Below are positions 43,847-51,955 of a DNA stretch of 64,000 nucleotides, piece after piece; position 1 is the first letter of the stretch, and each line of letters begins with the position of its first letter. Made by a program: the position numbers and the translations under genes. The notes under the pieces were generated by a model, which saw nothing but the letters and a program-made list of their open reading frames with translations, was not told the origin of the DNA and did no database searches. The stretch is from F-183 sp964627455 (GTDB taxonomy: Bacteria > Acidobacteriota > Terriglobia > Bryobacterales > Bryobacteraceae). The stretch is taken from assembly GCA_964627455.1 (NCBI GenBank), contig CAZVKC010000001.1:62001-126000 (forward strand). The letters run 5' to 3'.

Positions 43847-45928
43847 ATGAAGGGCACTCGTATATTTCTTGGCCTCTGCATTGGTGTTGCAGGTTTGTTC
43901 GGTCAACAGGTGCAGGATCCGCTGGGTGCGCGCGACATCAAGATCAAGCGCGTCGCGTCTCCGACGGAGTTGACGCAGCAGGTCCGCACGCCGCGCGGCT
44001 ACGCGCTGGTGGTCGGCGTCGGCAATTACAAGAACCTTCCCAAAGAAGAGTCGCTGCGCTTTTCCGAAAGCGACGCCGAAGCCGTCTATCGCGTGCTCAT
44101 CAGTCCGGAAGGCGGGCGCATCGAACCCGAGAACGTCAAGAAGCTGATCGGTTCGAAAGCGACGCTCGCCAACGTGTCGGACGCCCTCGACTGGCTCGTC
44201 AAGACGGCCAAGGAAGAGGATCGCGTGATCGTCTACTTCGCCGGCCACGGCCTCGTCGATAAGGGCCGCGGCTATCTGGCGCCGTACGATGTCGATAAGT
44301 CGAACATCGCCGGCACCGGCTATCCGATGGACAAACTCGGCACGGTTCTCGGCCGCGACGTGAAAGCCGCCTGGAAAGTGCTGCTCACCGACGCCTGCCA
44401 TTCCGGCAAGATCACGCCCGAAACCTCGCAGGAAGCCGTCTACGAAGGCTTCCAGAAGCTGCCGAAGAACTTCCTGACGCTGACCTCGAGCCGCGAATCC
44501 GAAGTGAGCTTCGAAGATCCAGCGCTCTCGACGGGCTTCGGACTCTTCTCGTATTATCTGGTCCAGGGCTGGCAGGGCAACGCCGACGTGGATCCCCGCG
44601 ACGGCATCATCACGGCCGACGAATTGATCGACTACGTTCGCAACGAAGTTCGCGCGTATGCCCGTTCGAAGGGCGCGCGGCAGACTCCTACCGAACGCGG
44701 AGACTTCCCGTCCGAAATGTGGCTCGGTTTCAGTTCCGACCGTCGCGCGAAACTGACCGTCGCCTCGCAGCCGCAACTTGCCAACGGCACGCTGATCGTC
44801 GAAGTGAACCTCGACGAAGTGGAAGTCTATGTCGACGACAAACTCGTGGGCAAGGCGTCGCCGAGCAAGGAACTGCGCATCCCCGGCCTGTCCAGCGGAC
44901 CCCACGTCATCAAGGGCGTGCGCATGGGCTACGATCCGGCGAGCAAAGAAGTGCTGGTGGTCCCCGGGCAGGAATCGACCGTTTCGCTGCGCATTCAGTA
45001 CAAGCGCAACATCAAGAAAACGGCGCGCGAGTATTACGACCAGGGCATGGAAATCTACGGGCGGCGCAAGAGCGAGGGCGACCTCAAACGCGCCGCCGAA
45101 CTGTTCGCCAAGGCAATGAAGGAAGAGCCGCAGTATTCAGAAGCGGCTCTTGGCCTTTGCCTGACGCAGCAGATCCTGCAGGAAACCGAAGCCGGCAAGA
45201 AGTCCTGCAAGAAGGCGATCGACCTGGATCCGGATTATGTCGAAGCGCGCGTGCACTACGGTGCGCTGCTGGTCGAATCGGGCGACACGAGCGAGGCGAT
45301 CCGCCAGTTGTCGGAAGCGACGCGGCGCGATCAGAAGAATACGCAGGCGTACTCGCATCTGGCTGAGGCGTTCTTGCTGGCGAAGGCCTATGACAAGGCC
45401 GAAGAAGCCGGTAGCAAGGCGATTGAGCTGGGTCCCCGCAATTCGCAGGGATATCTGTTCCGCGGCGACGCCCGGCGTATGCAGAAGAAGTACGCGGACG
45501 CGTTGGAGGACTACAAGAAGTACCTCGAGATCGACAACTTCATCGCGCCCGTGTACCAGAAAGTCGGCGTCGCGCTGATCGGTTTCGGACTCTCCTATCG
45601 CAATGCGGGCCAAAAGCGCGTGTTCGCGACCCAGCGTTCGAGCGCCTACTTCGGCATGTGCGGTTGCGAGACCGAACTCAAGAATTTCCTGCGTGCCCGC
45701 GAGTATTGCGAGAAGGCGCTGTCGATCGACAAGAACGACGCGACGAGCTATAACATGCTCGGCACGGTGTTCATGGAACTCTTCAACCGCGACAACAAGC
45801 GCGACTATCTCGTCCGCGCGAAGGACAGTCTCGAACAGGCGCTCGCCATCAACCCGGCCGCGGACTTCGCGAAGGAAGCAAAGCAGAACCTCGTGCAGAT
45901 CCGCGAGTTTCTACCTCTGGTGAAGTAG
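43847..45928 (+). CDS. Exported caspase-like peptidase (C14) with PEGA domain and TPRs
   Basis: 693 residues. Signal peptide MKGTRIFLGLCIGVAGLFG. Caspase p20 domain at about 50-270 with catalytic His134 (YFAGHG) and Cys184 (TDACHSG), both kept, so the enzyme should be active. PEGA domain at about 315-385 (VEVYVDDKLVGKASPSKELRIP). From about 395 to the end lie TPR repeats (NLAEAFLLAKAYDKAEEAG-like helices, EQALAINPAADFAKEA). Caspase-family enzymes cleave after basic or acidic residues; the target is unknown. It is the last gene of the operon and faces the TetR gene across 35 bp. Confidence 0.92.
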   Translation: MKGTRIFLGLCIGVAGLFGQQVQDPLGARDIKIKRVASPTELTQQVRTPRGYALVVGVGNYKNLPKEESLRFSESDAEAVYRVLISPEGGRIEPENVKKLIGSKATLANVSDALDWLVKTAKEEDRVIVYFAGHGLVDKGRGYLAPYDVDKSNIAGTGYPMDKLGTVLGRDVKAAWKVLLTDACHSGKITPETSQEAVYEGFQKLPKNFLTLTSSRESEVSFEDPALSTGFGLFSYYLVQGWQGNADVDPRDGIITADELIDYVRNEVRAYARSKGARQTPTERGDFPSEMWLGFSSDRRAKLTVASQPQLANGTLIVEVNLDEVEVYVDDKLVGKASPSKELRIPGLSSGPHVIKGVRMGYDPASKEVLVVPGQESTVSLRIQYKRNIKKTAREYYDQGMEIYGRRKSEGDLKRAAELFAKAMKEEPQYSEAALGLCLTQQILQETEAGKKSCKKAIDLDPDYVEARVHYGALLVESGDTSEAIRQLSEATRRDQKNTQAYSHLAEAFLLAKAYDKAEEAGSKAIELGPRNSQGYLFRGDARRMQKKYADALEDYKKYLEIDNFIAPVYQKVGVALIGFGLSYRNAGQKRVFATQRSSAYFGMCGCETELKNFLRAREYCEKALSIDKNDATSYNMLGTVFMELFNRDNKRDYLVRAKDSLEQALAINPAADFAKEAKQNLVQIREFLPLVK

Positions 45929-45963
45929 GTTCGACCGGGTCTGAGCGGCGATCGGACTCCTGC

Positions 45964-46602
45964 TCAGTTTGCCGCTGAGGTGCGCATGCCGCGAATCAAC
46001 ACGTCGATCTGCCCGTCGATCAGCGCATCCCGCTCCACCCACGGAAACAGCTTGTCGTGCCCCATGCAGATGAGTCCGCTGGTTAACCCGTGAATGGCGA
46101 GCCATGTCGCCTGCGCATACATATGCGAATCGCCGTCGCGCAGCGCCCCCGCGTCGATGCCGCGCTGGATCGCCTGCCGCAAGCAGTTGTAGCACCGGAT
46201 CCCCGCCTGGTCGGGACCCAACTCCTTCGACGGATGCGACGGATCCAGATCCGGTATCGGCGTCATGAACGTCACCTGGTAATACGAAGGATGCGACAGC
46301 CCGAAATCGACATAGCAGCGCAAACCCCGCCGCAGTCCTTCAATCGGATCCGGCTCCTCTGCCGCCAGCGCCTCCAGGCGCTCCGTCAGAATCTCGAACA
46401 CCTCGATACAGATGCTCGCAAGGATCTCGTACTTGTCCTGAAAATACAGGTAAATCGTCGAAGGAGCGTACTCAATCTTCTCGGCGATCTTCCGGATCGA
46501 CAGATTCTCGTGCCCCTGCTCGACCACCAGTTGGCTGGCTGCGTCCAGAATGCTCTGCCGCAGAGCCTCCTTTTCGCGCGCCCTTCGTTCCGCGACTCCC
46601 AT
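45964..46602 (-). CDS. TetR/AcrR family transcriptional regulator
   Basis: 212 residues. N-terminal TetR DNA-binding domain (about 10-60): EALRQSILDAASQLVVEQG, LSIRKIAEKIEYAPSTIYLYF, DKYEILASI. The C-terminal ligand domain is helix-rich, with a TetR_C-like end. No promoter operator can be assigned; nearest downstream-unit genes are the threonine synthase (same strand, 28 bp apart at 46631) and the caspase operon, convergent. It could regulate thrC or itself, but the ligand is unknown. Confidence 0.9.
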   Translation of the reverse strand: MGVAERRAREKEALRQSILDAASQLVVEQGHENLSIRKIAEKIEYAPSTIYLYFQDKYEILASICIEVFEILTERLEALAAEEPDPIEGLRRGLRCYVDFGLSHPSYYQVTFMTPIPDLDPSHPSKELGPDQAGIRCYNCLRQAIQRGIDAGALRDGDSHMYAQATWLAIHGLTSGLICMGHDKLFPWVERDALIDGQIDVLIRGMRTSAAN

Positions 46603-46630
46603 GTTGTTGCGCCAGTAAACTACCTTCAGT

Positions 46631-47812
46631 CTACTCCCGCGGGAACAACTCTGAGTACGCCTCCATGTACTTCAAGCCGGATCCCGTGTTGTAGATCACG
46701 ACGCTTTCATCGCGCTGGATGAAGCCGGATTCGAGCAGTGTTTCCAGTGCCGCCACGCAAGCGCCGCCCTCCGGCGCCGCGAACATCCCTTCCAGCGTCG
46801 CCAGTTCCACGCCCGCCTGCATCATCTTCTCGTCGCTCACGGCGATCGCCGTGCCGCCGCTCTTGCGGCAGGCATCGAGAATCAGGAAGTCGCCCAGCGG
46901 CTTCGGCACGCGCAGACCCGCGGCCACCGTGTGCGCATTCTCCCAGAACGTCGAGCGCTCCGCGCCTTCATTGAAAGCGCGAACCACAGGCTGGCAGCCT
47001 TCCACCTGCACCGCGATCATCTTCGGCCGCTTCGAACCGATCCAGCCCAGCGCCTCCATTTCGTCGAAGGCCTTCCACATGCCGATCAGGCCAACGCCGC
47101 CGCCGCACGGATAGAAGATCACGTCCGGCAACTGCCAGCGCATCTGCTCCGCCAGTTCGTACCCCATCGTCTTCTTGCCTTCGATGCGGTACGGCTCCTT
47201 CAGCGTCGAGACTTCGAACCAGCCCTCGGCTTCCTTGCGCTCGGCCACGATCCGGCCGCAGTCGCTGATCAGTCCGTCGACGAGCGTGACCTTCGCCCCA
47301 AAGCTCTTGCACTCGATGTAATTCGATTGCGGGACATCCTTGGGCATGAAGATATGCGCTTCGAGTCCCGCCGCCGCAGCGTATGCGGCCATCGCGCTCG
47401 CCGCATTGCCCGCCGAAGGAATCGCGACCTTCTTGACGCCCAGTTCGAGGCACATCGAAATCGCGCACGACAACCCGCGGGCCTTGAAAGACCCGGTCGG
47501 ATTCACGCCCTCGTCCTTGATCCACAGCTTGCTCATGCCAAGCTTCTCGCCCAGCCTACTGGTCTTGACCAGCGGCGTCATGCCCTCGCCGAGCGACACG
47601 ATATGCGCCGGGTTGCGAACCGGCAGCACCGGCGCGTACCGCCACATGCTCGACGGTCCGTTCGGGATCCACTCCCGGTTCCACGAATGCCGCGCCTTGT
47701 CGAGGTCGTACCGAACCAGCAGCGGACCCCCAGCCTCGCTCAGGTTCCACAGCTTGCCGGCTTCATAGCGCTTGCCGGTTAGCGCGCATTCGAGATGAGA
47801 AACAGTGGTCAT
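46631..47812 (-). CDS. thrC: Threonine synthase
   Basis: PLP-dependent conversion of O-phosphohomoserine to threonine. 393 residues. The zinc-knuckle-like N-terminus (LECALTGKRYEAGKLWNL) is the class with the short insert-free fold; the PLP lysine is in NPTGSFKARG near residue 109, AIPSAGNAASAMAAYAAAAG follows, then CGGGVGLIGMWKAF as the phosphate loop, and VIYNTGSGLKY at the end. No fusion. Stands between the TetR gene and the hydrolase gene on the same strand. Confidence 0.95.
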   Translation of the reverse strand: MTTVSHLECALTGKRYEAGKLWNLSEAGGPLLVRYDLDKARHSWNREWIPNGPSSMWRYAPVLPVRNPAHIVSLGEGMTPLVKTSRLGEKLGMSKLWIKDEGVNPTGSFKARGLSCAISMCLELGVKKVAIPSAGNAASAMAAYAAAAGLEAHIFMPKDVPQSNYIECKSFGAKVTLVDGLISDCGRIVAERKEAEGWFEVSTLKEPYRIEGKKTMGYELAEQMRWQLPDVIFYPCGGGVGLIGMWKAFDEMEALGWIGSKRPKMIAVQVEGCQPVVRAFNEGAERSTFWENAHTVAAGLRVPKPLGDFLILDACRKSGGTAIAVSDEKMMQAGVELATLEGMFAAPEGGACVAALETLLESGFIQRDESVVIYNTGSGLKYMEAYSELFPRE

Positions 47813-47831
47813 GGTTTCTTAGAAGTCCCCA

Positions 47832-48859
47832 TCATACCAGCGCCGACCGCAGGAACCCATACGCTTCCTCGCGAATTGCATCGGGAAAGCTGTGCGCCGC
47901 GTCGGGATGCCGCACCGTGATCCTCTCCGGCGACGCCGCCCGCGCCACGCAGTCGTCGACCCCCGTCACGTCGAAGTTCGCGTCCCGGAGCGGGGCATTG
48001 ACGAACACCGGCCGCGGCGCGATCGCGGTCAGAACGTCGTCGAAGTCGAATGGCATCCGGTCCGGCGACTTCCCGTAAACCGTCGCGATTCTCGGCATGT
48101 ATCCCTTGTGGCTCCACCCGGTGAGGTCCCCGCCATAATACTTTCGGAACGACGTGAACCCGCAACTCGTGACCACCGCGCGGATCCGCTCGTCGAACGC
48201 GGCAACGAACAGCGAATTATGCCCGCCCAGCGAATGCCCGATCACCCCGACGCGGTTCCCCGCCAGAGAGGCCAGTAGATCCACCACCCGCATGTGGTTG
48301 ACGATCCCTTTCATCGTCGCGCTCGCGAACCCCGCCGCGTACGGGTCAAAGGTGTAATCCCCGAAGTTCGGGTAATCCGGCGCCAGCGTCACGAACCCCA
48401 GCCGCGCCAGTTCCAGCGCATAGTGCAAGGTCGGCAGCCCCGCCAGCCCCGCCAGCCCCGCCGGTTCCGCCTTGCCGCGCGCCGTCGTCTGATGCAGACA
48501 CAACACCGCCGCCTGCACCCTGCCCGCAGGTAGGAACAGATACGCCGGGATTTCGGCGTCGACCTCGATCTTCTTTCGGATCAATCCATTCGCCAGTTCC
48601 ACTTCAGCCAAAACTTCAACCGAGGGCGAACNNNNNNNNNNNNNNNNNNNNNNNNNNNNNNNNNNNNNNNNNNNNNNNNNNNNNNNNNNNNNNNNNNNNN
48701 NNNNNNNNNNNNNNNNNNNNNNNNNNNNNNNCGGATCAATCCATTCGCCAGTTCCACTTCAGCCAAAACTTCAACCGAGGGCGAACCACCCTGCGGACGC
48801 CGGGGCAGCGGACCCATCACCTCTTCCATTGCCCGCCGAATTTCCGTCACCGTCCGCAT
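47832..48859 (-). CDS. Dienelactone-hydrolase-like alpha/beta hydrolase, split only by an assembly gap
   Basis: 290 residues after removing the artefactual 155 bp (1028 bp minus 155 is 873 bp, an exact frame). N-terminus MRTVTEIRRAMEEVMGPLPR; nucleophile elbow GHSLGGHNS near residue 167, catalytic Asp and His later (FVNAPLRDANFDVTGVDD, then PDAAHSFPDA with the His). An internal run GLAGLAGLP is encoded by three 9-bp tandem repeats. Fold of dienelactone hydrolase or acetyl xylan esterase; substrate unknown. Start overlaps the end of the BtuF-like gene by 13 bp. Confidence 0.85.
48577..48786. repeat. Assembly gap (100 N) flanked by identical 55-bp copies
   Basis: Bases 48577-48631 are repeated at 48732-48786 around Ns 48632-48731. 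Unmerged contig overlap inside the hydrolase gene. Confidence 0.95.
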
Positions 48860-49782
48860 TCCCAGGCTACCCCTTTCAGCGCCGGCGACACGAATACCTC
48901 CGGATGCAGGATCTCCGCCAGCGCCTGAACCGAATCCACAACGCGAGGTCCCGGCCTGGTCATGTATTGGTTTGCATCACACAAATAAAATCTCTGATTA
49001 CGAACGGCTTGTAAATCCGTCCAAAGTGGATTCGACGTAAGCCAGTGCGACTCCGCCCGGCACTTTTCGAGGTCGTAGCCGCACGGCATCAGGATGATTA
49101 CCTCCGGATCCGCCGCGATCAGTTCATCGAAATCCAGATACGGGGAGTAGGCGCCGGCCTGCCCGAACACCGGCGTTCCTCCGGCGAGTTCCACCAGTTC
49201 CGGGATCCAGTTTCCCGCCGCCATCATCGGCTCCGGCCACTCGATGCATGCGACGCTCGGTTGCCGCGGCGAACTCTTGGCTCGAGACGAAATATTGCCT
49301 AGATTTGCAAGGATTACCTCAAGAAGTTCCTTACCCCGCTCAGGGACACCGCATGCCTCGGAAATCCTGGTGATATCCCGGTAAATATCGGATAGCCGAT
49401 TCGGCTCCAGTGCAACAACTTGCGGGCGAGATGCAAAGTTGTGGCTGAGCGCCGCTTCGACGTCCTCGAGCGTCACCGCGCAAACCTTACACTGTGTCTG
49501 CGTCAGGATGTGCGTGGGCGTCAGCGGTTCCAGCACGTCGGTCAGAATCTCATATACGGAACCGGCGTCCCGCAAAGTATCCTTGACGCGCTGGTCGATC
49601 TCCGCGCTATTGCCGTGTATGTCGAAACGGGGGCGGGTGCAGACCGGCAGGTCCCGCACCTGGGGAGGCCAGTCGCATTCGTGGGAGCGGCCAACCTGAA
49701 AGCCGCCAAGTCCCAGCGCATGAACGATTTCCGTTGCGCTGGCAATGGTCGAAACAATCCGTAAGTTCGTGGATCCAGCCAC
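48847..49782 (-). CDS. BtuF-like cobalamin/ABC substrate-binding domain protein
   Basis: 311 residues from a GTG at 49782 (AGG four bases upstream). Class III periplasmic-binding fold of the BtuF/FepB type: VSTIASATEIVHALGLG, CDWPPQVRDLPVC, TPTHILTQTQCKVCAV, VACIEWPEPMMAAGNWIPELVELAGG, and RPGPRVVDSVQALAEILHP. No signal peptide is evident from this start, so it may be cytoplasmic, as in other orphan BtuF-like proteins of Acidobacteria and Bacteroidetes. Upstream starts are possible but would not add a clear signal. No ABC permease is adjacent. Overlaps the hydrolase by 13 bp. Confidence 0.82.
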   Translation of the reverse strand: MAGSTNLRIVSTIASATEIVHALGLGGFQVGRSHECDWPPQVRDLPVCTRPRFDIHGNSAEIDQRVKDTLRDAGSVYEILTDVLEPLTPTHILTQTQCKVCAVTLEDVEAALSHNFASRPQVVALEPNRLSDIYRDITRISEACGVPERGKELLEVILANLGNISSRAKSSPRQPSVACIEWPEPMMAAGNWIPELVELAGGTPVFGQAGAYSPYLDFDELIAADPEVIILMPCGYDLEKCRAESHWLTSNPLWTDLQAVRNQRFYLCDANQYMTRPGPRVVDSVQALAEILHPEVFVSPALKGVAWECGR

Positions 49783-49789
49783 GCACCTA

Positions 49790-49960
49790 CTATACAACGG
49801 TTGGCGGCGTGGACCCGGACGGCGACGTAGACTCCATCCCTTCGCTCTCCTCAACCTCTGCGTCCTGGCGCAACGCGCGCATCAGATTCAGCAGACTCGA
49901 TTGAAAAAACTGGCAGTTCGTGAGTTCCGTGTGCAGGCTGTCCATCATGAGCACTCTCAT
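49790..49960 (-). CDS. Possible 56-residue protein upstream of the BtuF-like gene
   Basis: ATG at 49960 to TAG at 49790, seven bases before the chosen GTG of the BtuF-like gene, so the two would be coupled. Residues include HTELTNCQFFQSSLLNLMRA, which looks like an amphipathic helix, then an acidic and Ser/Thr/Pro-rich tail. Shine-Dalgarno is poor (GGA about 8-10 bases upstream). No family recognised; it could be fortuitous. Confidence 0.3.
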   Translation of the reverse strand: MRVLMMDSLHTELTNCQFFQSSLLNLMRALRQDAEVEESEGMESTSPSGSTPPTVV

Positions 49961-50191
49961 CGGCGGGATCCGGTAATTTCTTCCGGGGTAAATTTGTAAA
50001 AGATTGTTGGCCGGCTCGAAAGGTGGTTGGGTGGGATGTCGAAGCAGGTTCAGAGGGTCAGGATCGGTAGGTTTTTCTTAGATTTGGGGTCGTTCGGGGA
50101 ACAACCACTCGGTCGAGCCGGGCCAATCTCCTGACGCTATACATGCTTGCAAGCGGCATGCCAAATCCTGACTAGCGAACGGACCCCGCCG
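49961..50191. other. Intergenic region, no gene seen
   Basis: 231 bp upstream of the BtuF-like unit and past the end of the glycosidase gene. It holds the perfect palindrome GCTTGCAAGC (50145-50154) and a T-rich segment but no recognisable B12 riboswitch box, despite the neighbouring BtuF-like gene. Confidence 0.5.
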
Positions 50192-51955
50192 CTATTTGAC
50201 CTGCAGCGGGATCCGAACGTTATACCAGCGTGTGCGGTCCTGGGACTCATCCACGGCGACCAGCAAAACCTGCGGTCTTCCGTCGGGACCGAAAAACAGT
50301 TGGGGACGCTCGACAGCGGCCATCTTCTGGGGCTTCTCCGCACCCGCCCACAGGACTTCCAGTTTGGCCACGAGAGGGTGCGCGGACAGTTTCCAGTCAA
50401 ATCCATCCTTCGACTCCCACAAAGACAGGGACCGCCCCGCTCTTGTAAAGTGGCCGTCGTTGTCCTTGACGATGGCCTGGTACCTGCCGCGTGCGTAGTC
50501 GTACCACACAAAGGGATCCTCGGCCGCGAAGTTGACGCCGGGAACCGTGAAGATCGAATTCATCTGCTTGGTGAACGGTCCGGTCGGATCGTCCGCCGTT
50601 GCGGTCATGTGAATCACCGGGCCGCCGAACGGCAATGGCCGTTTGCGGGCGACCGCCTTGTAGACCAGCAACACGCCGCCGTCCGGCCGGACAGCAACGG
50701 CCGGGTTGGAAGTCATCAGCGCATCGGCGGCTTGGGGATCCGCGCTGACATCCAGAACTGGTTTGTCGAGGCGGGTCCAGGGTCCGCCCGGCTGGTCCGC
50801 CACCGCGACGCCGATGCGCTGGTTATTGCGATGGACCCAGTTGAGATCCTTCATCGCCTGGCCGTCACCGGTGTTGCCCATGTAGTAGAGGTAAAACCGG
50901 TTTCCGATGCGCAACACGGTCGGATTATGAGTGCACAGGCCATCCCAGAATTCCTTGCCGCGCGCGGGGAGCGTCACGTCGGCGAAGCGGAACGGGCCGA
51001 GGGGCGTATCGCCGATGGCGTGCGCGACTTCTGAATGCGTCACCCAGCCGCTGTAGCCGTACTTCTTGGGCCATCGCGAATAGAAGATGTGATACTTGCG
51101 GTCGTCCCCCCGAACCATGGTTCCGCACCAGATGTAATAATCGGGATCGCTCAGTTTCGCAGTCTCCGGCGCCGGCTGCATCATGCTGATGAAGTCGGGT
51201 TCGTCGAGTGGCGCGAGCACGGGCTCTTCGGCCGGACGATGATAGCGGACCCAGTCGAATACGGCCTCCTGCGGCAGCACCGAATCGTCGACCCGGTCCG
51301 TGCCATGCAGGCTGGATGCGATCGACGTGAGCCAGATGCTCTGTCCGCTGTGCGGCAGGGCTGAGACATCGATCGAGTGCACCAGGCGGTCATCCAGATA
51401 GAAATCGACGCGGCGGGGCGTGAAGTTGGCCCCATATACGTGGAATCCGTCAGAGAGATCGGGGCGTGTGACGCGCTTCAGGCCGAACGATCCATGCGGT
51501 TTGTAGATATGGAAGTTGACGCTGTAGCTCGTTGGATCCACCGAATCCTGCTCGCACACGTCGATCTCCTGAAAACGCAGCCCTGGAGCCGTCTTGTCGT
51601 TGTAGCGCATCATCCAGAACGAGGTGTGCCAGCCCTTGCCGCGCGGCAGTTTCAATCGCGCTTCGTAGTAGCCGTAGCGGAACTCCTCGCGGCTGATGAG
51701 GCCGCCGGCCGTGTAGTCGAGCGCGCCCGCTTTCTCCTTGCGTAGCGCGATGTGCAGCTGTCCTTGTGACACCGACACGTTGCCGGCATTCTGTTGACTC
51801 CAGAAACGCTGGTCTTCGCGATACCGCCACTTGGCCGTATCGACGGCATTTCCGTCGAATTCGTCGGCAAATGCCAGCCGCCACTTCGTTCCTGCGGGAG
51901 GCGCGGCCAGCGACAGAACGGCCGCGGATACGGCCAGCAAAACGGATTTCATCAT
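50192..51955 (-). CDS. Bidomain glycosidase: GH16 domain plus five-bladed propeller (GH43/GH117-like)
   Basis: 587 residues with signal peptide MMKSVLLAVSAAVLSLAA. GH16 domain about 22-245: ADEFDG, then the catalytic EIDVCE (E130 nucleophile, D132, E135 acid/base), MRYNDKTAPGLRFQE before it, and a WVRYHRP end. The propeller spans about 265-587 with GTMVRGDDRKYHIFYSRWP, GLCTHNPTVLRIGNRFYLYY, TSNPAVAVRPDGG and AAEDPFVWYDYARGRYQAI, the style of GH43/GH117 and related sucrase-like proteins. Both domains look intact, so the enzyme could act on a mixed-link or anhydro-sugar polysaccharide. Directly abuts the MFS gene upstream. Confidence 0.85.
   Translation of the reverse strand: MMKSVLLAVSAAVLSLAAPPAGTKWRLAFADEFDGNAVDTAKWRYREDQRFWSQQNAGNVSVSQGQLHIALRKEKAGALDYTAGGLISREEFRYGYYEARLKLPRGKGWHTSFWMMRYNDKTAPGLRFQEIDVCEQDSVDPTSYSVNFHIYKPHGSFGLKRVTRPDLSDGFHVYGANFTPRRVDFYLDDRLVHSIDVSALPHSGQSIWLTSIASSLHGTDRVDDSVLPQEAVFDWVRYHRPAEEPVLAPLDEPDFISMMQPAPETAKLSDPDYYIWCGTMVRGDDRKYHIFYSRWPKKYGYSGWVTHSEVAHAIGDTPLGPFRFADVTLPARGKEFWDGLCTHNPTVLRIGNRFYLYYMGNTGDGQAMKDLNWVHRNNQRIGVAVADQPGGPWTRLDKPVLDVSADPQAADALMTSNPAVAVRPDGGVLLVYKAVARKRPLPFGGPVIHMTATADDPTGPFTKQMNSIFTVPGVNFAAEDPFVWYDYARGRYQAIVKDNDGHFTRAGRSLSLWESKDGFDWKLSAHPLVAKLEVLWAGAEKPQKMAAVERPQLFFGPDGRPQVLLVAVDESQDRTRWYNVRIPLQVK

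Noticed and set aside
48435..48461. Three 9-bp tandem repeats CAGCCCCGC, possible CRISPR or repeat element
   Set aside because: They are in frame inside the hydrolase gene and encode GLAGLAGLP; too short and without spacers.
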